A stretch of DNA of 6,704 bases from CAYSLC01 sp964431545 (GCA_964431545.1 CAYSLC010000265.1:1-6704); one strand, 5' to 3'. Positions 1 through 6,571 are shown, counted from the stretch's first letter. Numbers and translations are program-made. The notes: generated by a model from the letters alone, not told the origin.

Positions 1-459
1 GTCCAGGTGGGGTTCTGGCGGACCGGGCTGCTGACCGCCTCCGGCCTCCACCATTTGATCCTGCCGGCCCTGACCCTGGCCGGCTACCAGTTGGCGGTGC
101 TTTTGCGCCTCACCCGGGCCGGCATGCGGGAGGTCCTCACCGAGGAGTACATCAAGACGGCCTGGGCCAAGGGGCTGCCCCCCATGACGGTGATCTTCAA
201 GCACGCCCTCCGGAACGTGATGATCCCGGTGATCACCATGGCCGGCCTCCAGTTCGGGGAGCTGATCGCCTTTTCCATCGTCACGGAGACGATCTTCCAG
301 TGGCCGGGGATGGGGAACCTGCTCCTCACCTCCATCTACGAGTCGGACCAGCCGGTGATCGTCACCTACATCATGCTGGCGGCCCTCATCATCATCGTCA
401 TCAACATCGTGGTGGACATCCTCTACGCGCTGTTGAACCCGAAGATCCGCTATGAGTAA
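1..459 (+). CDS. OppB/DppB-type ABC transporter permease, 5'-truncated by window edge
   Basis: This is the C-terminal 152 codons of an inner-membrane permease of the peptide/nickel-type ABC importers. Such permeases pair with an OppC-type partner to form the channel for oligopeptides, dipeptides or nickel chelates. The reading frame is open from base 1, so the start lies upstream. The cytoplasmic EAA coupling loop is clear: EEYIKTAWAKG, then FKHALRNVMIPVIT, the segment that contacts the ATPase subunit. It is followed by the family-typical sequence from GLQFGELIAFSIVTETIF to WPGMGNLLLTSI, a long hydrophobic last helix (IIIVINIVVDILYALL) and the usual ending LNPKIRYE. The stop overlaps the start of the next permease gene by 8 bases, so the two are probably translationally coupled in one operon. 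The family is secure. The substrate cannot be told from the permease. Confidence 0.95.
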   Translation, partial: VQVGFWRTGLLTASGLHHLILPALTLAGYQLAVLLRLTRAGMREVLTEEYIKTAWAKGLPPMTVIFKHALRNVMIPVITMAGLQFGELIAFSIVTETIFQWPGMGNLLLTSIYESDQPVIVTYIMLAALIIIVINIVVDILYALLNPKIRYE

Positions 460-1342
460 ATCCCGCATCCGATCGAGGCTGCTGTACTCGTACCTCCACG
501 ACCTTCCGGCCATGGCCGGGAGCCTCATCATGGTCGTCTTCATCTTCGCGGCCCTGGCGGCCCCCTGGATCACCCCCCAGGACCCCTACGACCTGGAGAC
601 CCTGAGCCTGGACCACTTCCTCCTGCCGCCCATCTGGATGGAGGGGGGAGAGGCCCCGTTCCTCCTGGGCACCGACGACCAGGGCCGGGGGATCCTGAGC
701 ACCATCGTCTACGGCTGCCGGACGTCCCTCATCGTGGGGTTCGGGGTGGTGACGATCGCGGGTTTCGCGGGGGTTCTGTTGGGCCTTTTGGCCGGGTACT
801 ACGGCGGGGTGCTCGACGCGGTGATCATGCGGCTGGCGGATACCTTCTTCTCCTTTTCCACGACGCTTTTGGCTTTCCTCTTTCTGGGGGTCTTCAAGGA
901 GGGGGGCCTGGTGACGGTGATCATCGCCATCTGCATCGCAGACTGGGTCCGGTACGCCCGGACCATGCGGGGCCGGGTCCTGGAGATCAAGGAGGAGTCG
1001 TACATCATGGCGGCCAAGGCCACGGGCGCCGGGGATTTTCGCCTCCTGGCCCGCCATCTCCTGCCCAACGCCATCCCCCCCATCCTGGTGGTGGTGGCCG
1101 TGGACCTGGCGGTGGTGATCATGCTGGAGGCGACCCTGAGCTTCCTGGGAGTGGGGGTGCCCATGACGGAGCCGTCCCTGGGGATGATGATCTCCATCGG
1201 GAAGAACTACATCTACGCCGGGATGTGGTGGATGATCGTCTTTCCGGGGGCGGCGCTGGTGCTGTTGGTTGTGGGGATCAATCTGTTTGCGGATTGGCTG
1301 CGGGAGGAGTTGAATCCGAAGATTGAGCGGAAGGAGGTGTAG
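452..1342 (+). CDS. OppC/DppC-type ABC transporter permease
   Basis: This is the second membrane subunit of the peptide/nickel-class ABC importer. Its 296 residues are a normal length for the family. The N-terminal OppC_N-like part has a first membrane helix at about residues 22-40 (SLIMVVFIFAALAAPWI) followed by the typical TPQDPYD. The signature LGTDDQGRGILSTIVYG lies at 72-88 and leads into the permease core of about five helices. The EAA coupling loop is at about 184-206 (YIMAAKATGAGDFRLLARHL, then LPN). The family-typical LEATLSFLGVGVP follows at 225-237, and the protein ends in a last helix and LREELNPKIE. The ATG overlaps the upstream permease stop with only a weak purine-rich stretch before it, which favours translational coupling. 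In most operons of this class two ATPase genes (D and F) follow; here none does, so they lie upstream, elsewhere, or were displaced. Confidence 0.96.
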   Translation: MSKSRIRSRLLYSYLHDLPAMAGSLIMVVFIFAALAAPWITPQDPYDLETLSLDHFLLPPIWMEGGEAPFLLGTDDQGRGILSTIVYGCRTSLIVGFGVVTIAGFAGVLLGLLAGYYGGVLDAVIMRLADTFFSFSTTLLAFLFLGVFKEGGLVTVIIAICIADWVRYARTMRGRVLEIKEESYIMAAKATGAGDFRLLARHLLPNAIPPILVVVAVDLAVVIMLEATLSFLGVGVPMTEPSLGMMISIGKNYIYAGMWWMIVFPGAALVLLVVGINLFADWLREELNPKIERKEV

Positions 1343-1627
1343 GCCGCCCCATTTTCCTCGCCCCCTTCTTGCGACAACCTGTTGTTCTTTCCCAAATTCT
1401 CGCCATTTCAGGCCCTTCCTCAAGATAGACCGCCGGGTTCCATGCCATCGGCCGGCGGCGAGCAATATCGCACCCCAAAAAAACATCTTGATTCTGCCCC
1501 GTAATTTTGATATGAGGGCTCAAATCCTTTGGTGTTTTCGATGCACCTGAAGATCAAAGGCGCAATTGGGCATTTTCCATTCTGGTACCAGAAATAGAAG
1601 CTATTTTCCGAGCCGCCGATACTCTGT

Positions 1628-1676
1628 TTGTCACGCTGGCGCCAATACAAACGATTATAGGAGACAGAGATGTAAT
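1628..1676 (+). promoter_or_regulatory. Possible promoter/operator upstream of the NTPase gene
   Basis: TTGTCA at 1628-1633 resembles a sigma-70 -35 box, with GATTAT at 1653-1658 as a poor -10 at a long 19-base spacing. Alternatively TGTAAT at 1671-1676 is a 5-of-6 match to the -10 consensus but has no good -35. Between the first pair lies the perfect 8-base palindrome TGGCGCCA (1637-1644), where a repressor site could sit. A start near 1665-1685 would leave a short leader before the ATG at 1720. All elements are weak matches, and the sigma factor of the host is unknown. Confidence 0.25.
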
Positions 1677-1706
1677 CTGGTCGTTTTTTGCGCAAACCAC
1701 TGTCCG

Positions 1707-1714
1707 AAAGGGGG
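1707..1714 (+). promoter_or_regulatory. Ribosome binding site deciding the NTPase start
   Basis: AAAGGGGG lies 5 bases before the ATG at 1720. The next in-frame ATG, at 1732, has only AGGGG almost touching it (one base away), which is too close, so the start at 1720 is preferred. Confidence 0.6.
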
Positions 1715-1719
1715 TTCAT

Positions 1720-2925
1720 ATGCACAGGGGCATGGAGCGCTGGCTGAAGTTCGCGGGCTATTCCGGAAATCCGTTCGCCATCCATGAGGCGGGCCGGGAG
1801 GAGAAACTGGGGAGCTATTTTGTCCCGAACACCTGTTTTACGGAGATCAGTGGCGACCCGACGACACCGCGCTCATCCGTCGTATTTGCGCCCAAGGGGT
1901 GCGGGAAGACGGCCCAGCGGGTCATGATCGATCGGCTCTGCAGGCGCAAAGCCTTCGGACGCGGTCGCGCCCTCGGCGTGACCTTTTCGGATTTCGAAAC
2001 CATTCCCATAGGTTCTCAACAGAACAGGCATCCCACCTCCGTCCATCCCCACCTGATCGAAATTCTCCATCGGGCCATGGAGAGCCTGGCCCTCGATCTG
2101 ATCCATGATCGGACCATATTCGACCAGTACACACAGATCTCCCGTTGGAACAAATTGTATCTCCAGTGGTTCCTTTTCGGATTCGGCCGGGAGTTGTCCC
2201 TGAACCAGCGGGCGGAACTGATCAAGAGGGACATCAAACCTATCGCCGTCGGTAACGGTGCCGGAAAAACCGTCAAAAAGCATTTCAATGAAAAGCTCCG
2301 GGCTTCATCATCCGACTTGATGCGCCAATTCGTCCTGACCCTGAAACCAATGGGCTACGATGCCGTCTACGTCCTCGTCGACTGTGTGGATGAGATGCCC
2401 ACCACCGCCTGCGACATCGATTCGGCGATCCGGCTCCTCTCCCCCCTTCTGGCTCACCTGAAGCTGTTGGACTTGCCGGGCGTCGCCTTCAAGTTCTTCC
2501 TGCCCCTGGAGTGGGCCGGCGATCTGAAGGAGAGCAGAGTGCTCCGGAGCGATCGGCTGCAGGTGAGAACACTCCAATGGGCGGATATGGATCTTTTGGA
2601 AATGCTGCGAAAACGACTGGAGGCCTTCGGCGGACCGAACGACCTCACCCAATTGTGTGAAGACAGTTTAGGGGATTCCATTGTGGAGGAGATGGTCCAA
2701 CTGGCCGTCTGCTCCCCCCGGAACCTGATCCGGTTGGGCAACTTCCTCTTTGCGGAACATTGCAAAAAGATGACCGGCGGTGGATGTTCGAAGATCACCA
2801 GGGCCGCCTGGGAAAACGCCAAAGAGCGGTTTTTGCTGGTGAGGGAGCCGGTCTGCAAAATCGAGGAGACCGTCGGTAAGGCGGCGGCCTCCGATGAAGA
2901 GGATCCCTTCTTTCCTCAACTTTGA
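1720..2925 (+). CDS. P-loop NTPase of unrecognised subfamily, first gene of a candidate two-gene system
   Basis: This 401-residue protein is probably a cytoplasmic nucleoside-triphosphate switch or motor. The N-terminal GYSGNPFA (13-20) resembles the short lead-in seen before the nucleotide-binding core of many AAA/STAND/KAP-like ATPases. Walker A is APKGCGKT (57-64), which fits [AG]-x4-GK-[ST] with Ala in first place. Walker B is VLVDCVDE (218-225), a hydrophobic strand ending in D221, D224 and E225. A further strand FKFFLPLEW (257-265), then RSDRLQVRTLQW (276-287) with a leucine-rich helix, and a sensor-2-like SPRNLIRLGN (332-341) complete the expected order. The middle (about 95-210) is a long mostly helical insert between Walker A and B, containing a second P-loop-like GNGAGKT (178-184). 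The C-terminus is acidic. No membrane helix or signal peptide is visible. It lies 40 bases upstream of the 1180-residue gene and is probably co-transcribed with it. The P-loop assignment is firm; the subfamily and biological role are inferred. Confidence 0.88.
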   Translation: MHRGMERWLKFAGYSGNPFAIHEAGREEKLGSYFVPNTCFTEISGDPTTPRSSVVFAPKGCGKTAQRVMIDRLCRRKAFGRGRALGVTFSDFETIPIGSQQNRHPTSVHPHLIEILHRAMESLALDLIHDRTIFDQYTQISRWNKLYLQWFLFGFGRELSLNQRAELIKRDIKPIAVGNGAGKTVKKHFNEKLRASSSDLMRQFVLTLKPMGYDAVYVLVDCVDEMPTTACDIDSAIRLLSPLLAHLKLLDLPGVAFKFFLPLEWAGDLKESRVLRSDRLQVRTLQWADMDLLEMLRKRLEAFGGPNDLTQLCEDSLGDSIVEEMVQLAVCSPRNLIRLGNFLFAEHCKKMTGGGCSKITRAAWENAKERFLLVREPVCKIEETVGKAAASDEEDPFFPQL

Positions 2926-2953
2926 ACGACATGTGGAAATCAATCCACCTCCG

Positions 2954-2958
2954 GGAGA
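2954..2958 (+). promoter_or_regulatory. Ribosome binding site of the 1180-residue gene
   Basis: GGGAG lies 7 bases before the ATG at 2966, good spacing that supports this start over the in-frame ATG at 2996. The 40-base gap from the NTPase stop holds no obvious terminator or promoter, consistent with one transcript. Confidence 0.55.
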
Positions 2959-2965
2959 TCCCTGA

Positions 2966-5900
2966 ATGTTTGAAAAGGACTTCACCCCCGTCCGGATGCG
3001 CAGCAAATCCGATCAGGCCCACGACTTTTGGAAGAACCGGTACAAGCCGACCATGGATGCCATCCGGCAGAAGATCGCGGATACGCCCCTATCCGTGGGA
3101 ATCTGGGTACACCGCCTGATCGGAGCGGCGCGACTACAGGTCCACGAGGTGATCAACGACCTGGAGAACCTGAACGTGGAGGTCAAGCAGTGGATGGGGA
3201 ATGCGGCCGGGGATGGAGGGGGGGATACGCCGGAGGACCCCATGGCGAGCCTGGAGGCGCTGTGCCGGGGCAGGGAGAAGGAGGAAGGGGAGGAGCCCCA
3301 TACGGCCGGGAAGGCCCCGGAGATCGTGTTCGGGATCATTCTGGACGGGGCCTTCGACCTTACCCGGATCCTCAACATCTCCTCGGAAGCCTCTTCGAAG
3401 CTGTTTCTGTTCTACAACGAAACAGTTGAAGAGAGATTCCGCGCAAGAGACCCGAATTTCCGTTTTCAGTCCGTCTTCCGACGCTCCATGCCCATCCGGT
3501 ATCCGGAAGATTTCAGGGACCGATCGTTCAATGCCCGGTTTCTTGAGGCCGTGGATGCATTGCGGCGGGTCAAATATATCCAATCCCTGATTCCGACGCC
3601 CAACAAGCCGTTGAAATCGAAACGGAACGTCTTTTCATTCTACGAGGAATACAAATTCCATATCGACACGTTCCAGTCGAGCGGGCAGAACTATTTCATC
3701 GCTCTGGTGAGATACCTGGCCGATCCCACCCATGAAAAGCTCCACCAGCATCTGGACCTGGAAGCGGAGCAGATCGAGGGGCTGTTCCGCTACTTTGAAG
3801 ACGGAGGGTTCATCACCAGGGATGACTCCGGAAAGGCCCATCTGACCTACCGAGGGGACAAATACTTCAGCCTGATCGGAATCGACGAGCTGCCGATCCT
3901 TGAAAACGAAAAGCGGCGCTTTGTCGAGCGGTGGCGGGCCGCGCTGGAAAAGACCTATTACACCCATTTCGAGTTGATGCGGAACTCCGGGCAACTGGCG
4001 GGGCTCTCCGAAAAACTGTATACGGCCCTGGCCCAACGAATGACGGTGACCCGGAAGCTGCGTTACTTCGTCAATCGCGTGTTTTTCGATTGGTTGATCA
4101 AGGAAGAAAAAGCGTTTTGGGATCACCCGTGGACCAAGGAGCTTTTCGAGATCTGGCGCAGGAACATCGCGGGCCTGAAAAAGACCTGGCGGACGGAGCA
4201 GCGGGATCGGACCGCGTTTCTGGAATACATGTTCAAGAAATTCGAGATCGCCTACAACCCGAAGAACGCCACGCAATCCACCAATTACAAGAACCTGGCG
4301 TTCAATCTGACCATGCTGCGCCCCAACAGCCACGCGCACTTTTACGTGATCTTCAGCTTCATCGTCCGGCCCATCAAGAAAATGATCCGCCAATACTTCG
4401 ATCTGGCGGCGATCACGGGACAGTACGACCTGATTTTCAGAAGGTTTCCGCCATACCATTTGATGTTGAAATTCCACGCCAGACCGGGGGAGCGGACCTC
4501 CTTCGACATGCGGAACTATGTGGACTGGAAGCCGCTGACCCATAAGATGGATCTGAAATACACCGTGCCTGTGGGACTCGATAGCGTCCGCACCCGGCAG
4601 CGGGACCGGCACATTTCGATTCCCGTGGTGCAGGACCCCGAGGCGGAGAAGAACAAACGGGCGGAGGTCGAGGCCCTGGAAAGGAAGCTCCAGGGCATAC
4701 CGAGGGATCTACCCATCAATAACGATTTCGGCGCGGATGGCCGGATCTATTACACGGGGGGCGGGAAACGGGAGGTTGTGGACGGGTTCATGGGAAAGCG
4801 GGGGGCCCTCGTCCAGGTAACCGATGAGATCAATCTGGTCAAGGCGATCCCCAGGCCCGGTGCCGACTCCGGATTGATCGTCCGCTTCAATCTCCTCGAT
4901 CCGATCGCGGTCCTCATCAACGGGATCAATCGCCGACGGGATCTTTACCTGGATGAGATGCGGTACCTAGCCAAGTGTCTCGATCGCCTGGCGGGGGCGA
5001 AGATCGAGGAGTTGGACGGCATCATAGAGGGCGTGTTTGAATCCACGGACCACAGCAATCTGAAGGAGGAGACCCGGGATCTGTTGAGCGTGCTGGAACG
5101 GATCGAGAAGACCGAGGGGTCCGAAGAGGACACCTGGGCCTTTCTGACATCCCGCTTCATTCATGGGGCATTCCACCCGCTGCTGGTGACCATCTGTCAC
5201 CGTCTGATGAGCGAAGGATTCGAAGTCTTGTTCAGCCTTTTTCCGCTGGTGACGGGGAAAGAGCTTCGGTTCGACGAGGAGGGGAAGCTGGAGGAGCGGG
5301 AGACCGAGGCGGTCTCCAAGAACGAGATACCGCTGGTGGAATTTCTAAAGCGAGAACTCTCCGATCTGCTGAAAAACATCTTCACCCGCCACATCGAGAT
5401 CTCCGGTGCCACGAAACGACGCCAGAGCGAGGCACGTTTGGCGCAGATGGTCGTTGCCCATTGCCTGAACGTGAAGAGCGATCCCGATGCATACAATGAT
5501 CGATTGAAAACTCATCTAAAAAAGCATTACGAGGTCCATCTCGCTTTTCTGGAAGAACATATCGGCAAGGCGGAGCTATTCAAATATATCCACAAAGTCG
5601 GCGCTGAAGAATCCGATGTGACCGAAATGATAAATAACGACGTTACGGAGATCATCAAGCTGACGGATGCCTGCCGGGCGCGCCTCTTCAGCCGGGCGAA
5701 CAACAATCGTCTGCTCTGTTTTATCGACCCCCACAGCGTCGATGTTCAGTACGGTGAGTTCGAGTACAGGGGGGAGGCCATCCAGAGCGAGTTGGCCTAT
5801 ATCGAGGCCAAGGAGACCAAACAGCGGGAACTGGCAGAGAAACAGCATGCCCAAGACGCGGAGATCCGCGAACGGGAGATGGAGAAGACGACGGCCATTG

Positions 5901-6508
5901 CGAAGGGCAAGCATGAAAAGGAGCAACATGAGGCCCGACTCGCGAAGGAAAAGGCCATGCGGGAAGCGGAGTTCGAGCATGATGCAGCTCGGGTCGAGGC
6001 GGAAAAGGTCAAGGAAGAGCGCATCACGGCAATGCTTGAGGAGATCAATTCGCTGAAGCTTCTGCAGGTCGCCAGTGAAACCAGATACTTGGCGGCGGAT
6101 GCCCTAAAAAATCAGGACATGAGAACCTATGCTGTTTTGTCGCTCCTTGACGCCCATCAGAAGGCTGGAGGTATCGAAGGCGTCGAGGATCTGTTGGAGG
6201 ATTCCCCAAATCTCCTTTTCGCCATTGCGCCGGAAGCCGTGGAGACTCGCCATGTTCACAAGCTGAAGGAAGAGGTGGTGGCGAAACTGGATACCATTTT
6301 GCAAAAAGTGGATCCCATTACGCTATCGACGCTGTTCAGCAAGGATTATGGAGAGTTGATTCGCTCGGATATTTATAAGTCCATCATGAGTGAGCTTTCG
6401 GATACCTTGAAGAATTTTGGGTTTCGGCATCGGCCGATGATGGAGCAGGTGTTTAGTGGGACAGGTTTTCACCAAGAGCGAGATCAAGGTGGATCTCAGG
6501 AAAATTGA
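2966..6508 (+). CDS. Large multidomain protein: alpha/beta sensor or effector, winged helix, SPFH-like region, coiled coil
   Basis: I do not recognise this 1180-residue protein as a named family. Visible parts in order: residues about 42-200 form an alpha/beta domain with strands LSVGIW (42-47) and IVFGIILDG (120-128), then ISSEASSKLFLFY (138-150), a layout like nucleoside deoxyribosyltransferase/TIR-like folds. It is broken by a Gly/Glu-rich insert at 79-117. Residues about 241-305 match a winged helix-turn-helix pattern (IALVRYLADP through LFRYFEDGGFI and LTYRGDKYFSLIG). Residues 310-530 are mainly helical and rich in aromatic and basic residues. Residues about 592-690 and about 915-940 are patterned like an SPFH/band 7 domain, interrupted by a roughly 220-residue helical insert. 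Residues about 934-1045 form a long charged coiled coil rich in Glu, Lys, Ala and Arg. A helical C-terminus follows. No signal peptide or clear membrane helix is seen. It probably works with the upstream NTPase, plausibly as the effector or scaffold of a defence-like module. The gene is secure; the domain names are tentative. The last ~17 residues may be out of frame. Confidence 0.9.
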   Translation: MFEKDFTPVRMRSKSDQAHDFWKNRYKPTMDAIRQKIADTPLSVGIWVHRLIGAARLQVHEVINDLENLNVEVKQWMGNAAGDGGGDTPEDPMASLEALCRGREKEEGEEPHTAGKAPEIVFGIILDGAFDLTRILNISSEASSKLFLFYNETVEERFRARDPNFRFQSVFRRSMPIRYPEDFRDRSFNARFLEAVDALRRVKYIQSLIPTPNKPLKSKRNVFSFYEEYKFHIDTFQSSGQNYFIALVRYLADPTHEKLHQHLDLEAEQIEGLFRYFEDGGFITRDDSGKAHLTYRGDKYFSLIGIDELPILENEKRRFVERWRAALEKTYYTHFELMRNSGQLAGLSEKLYTALAQRMTVTRKLRYFVNRVFFDWLIKEEKAFWDHPWTKELFEIWRRNIAGLKKTWRTEQRDRTAFLEYMFKKFEIAYNPKNATQSTNYKNLAFNLTMLRPNSHAHFYVIFSFIVRPIKKMIRQYFDLAAITGQYDLIFRRFPPYHLMLKFHARPGERTSFDMRNYVDWKPLTHKMDLKYTVPVGLDSVRTRQRDRHISIPVVQDPEAEKNKRAEVEALERKLQGIPRDLPINNDFGADGRIYYTGGGKREVVDGFMGKRGALVQVTDEINLVKAIPRPGADSGLIVRFNLLDPIAVLINGINRRRDLYLDEMRYLAKCLDRLAGAKIEELDGIIEGVFESTDHSNLKEETRDLLSVLERIEKTEGSEEDTWAFLTSRFIHGAFHPLLVTICHRLMSEGFEVLFSLFPLVTGKELRFDEEGKLEERETEAVSKNEIPLVEFLKRELSDLLKNIFTRHIEISGATKRRQSEARLAQMVVAHCLNVKSDPDAYNDRLKTHLKKHYEVHLAFLEEHIGKAELFKYIHKVGAEESDVTEMINNDVTEIIKLTDACRARLFSRANNNRLLCFIDPHSVDVQYGEFEYRGEAIQSELAYIEAKETKQRELAEKQHAQDAEIREREMEKTTAIAKGKHEKEQHEARLAKEKAMREAEFEHDAARVEAEKVKEERITAMLEEINSLKLLQVASETRYLAADALKNQDMRTYAVLSLLDAHQKAGGIEGVEDLLEDSPNLLFAIAPEAVETRHVHKLKEEVVAKLDTILQKVDPITLSTLFSKDYGELIRSDIYKSIMSELSDTLKNFGFRHRPMMEQVFSGTGFHQERDQGGSQEN

Positions 6509-6571
6509 GGCATCTATTAAGGCAAGAAGATAAAATCATCAACATATTTTGCTTTATTCCTACTAAAGTGA
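6509..6571. other. Convergent intergenic gap
   Basis: These 63 AT-rich bases lie between the stop of the 1180-residue gene and the stop of the minus-strand gene. The only inverted repeat seen is AAAAT/ATTTT around a 9-base loop (about 6532-6550), all A-T pairs, too weak to call a terminator with confidence. The first part remains open (to a TAA at 6531-6533) in the +1 frame relative to the upstream gene. Confidence 0.4.

Larger units (their letters stand above)
1343..1719. other. Spacer between transporter operon and the two-gene module; no convincing gene
   Basis: This is a 377-base gap. The left part (to about 1480) keeps the GC-rich character of the transporter genes. The right part is more AT-rich: hand counts give 40% GC over 1501-1560 and 47% over 1561-1620. 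Open frames cross it on both strands, but none has an SD-like sequence or a recognisable protein pattern. There is a GC-rich inverted repeat (CCGCCGG at 1430-1436 with CCGGCGG at 1452-1458, 15-base loop), not followed by a T-run, so it is not a good intrinsic terminator for the permease operon. An imperfect hairpin lies at 1526-1560 and a possible promoter at about 1628-1676. No tRNA, CRISPR or insertion-sequence end was seen. The composition change suggests the join between old operon and acquired DNA lies here. Confidence 0.7.

Noticed and set aside
1376..1387. Short inverted repeat ACAAC/GTTGT followed by TCTTT as a terminator
   Set aside because: Only 5 base pairs around a 2-base centre; too short to form a stable terminator hairpin.
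1430..1458. GC-rich inverted repeat CCGCCGG/CCGGCGG as a terminator for the permease operon
   Set aside because: The loop is 15 bases and no T-run follows, so it is not a convincing intrinsic terminator.
401..1486. Long minus-strand open frame (361 codons) antisense to the OppC-type gene
   Set aside because: Its product is low-complexity (His/Arg/Gln/Gly/Pro-rich) with no recognisable domain; it is a GC-driven shadow of a well-supported permease gene.
1323..1550. Plus-strand open frame of 75 codons in the spacer
   Set aside because: It overlaps the 3' end of the OppC-type gene, lacks an SD, and is Arg/Pro/Cys-rich as expected for a random GC-rich frame.
1343..1719. Possible retron-type or other structured noncoding RNA paired with the two-gene module
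   Set aside because: There is no reverse transcriptase gene in the window and no long paired structure in the spacer.
1420..1785. Minus-strand open frame of 121 codons across the spacer and the 5' end of the NTPase gene
   Set aside because: It has no SD before its first or internal ATG, overlaps the NTPase start region, and its Ser/Tyr/Arg-rich sequence matches nothing I recognise. It is the most protein-like of the spacer frames, so a remnant cannot be fully excluded.
3635..4612. Minus-strand open frame of 325 codons inside the large gene
   Set aside because: It is antisense to a gene with clear SD and domain patterns; its product is low-complexity and His/Gln/Pro-rich with no plausible domain.
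6532..6550. AAAAT/ATTTT inverted repeat as a bidirectional terminator between the convergent genes
   Set aside because: The stem is five A-T pairs only, with a 9-base loop, so it would be very unstable.
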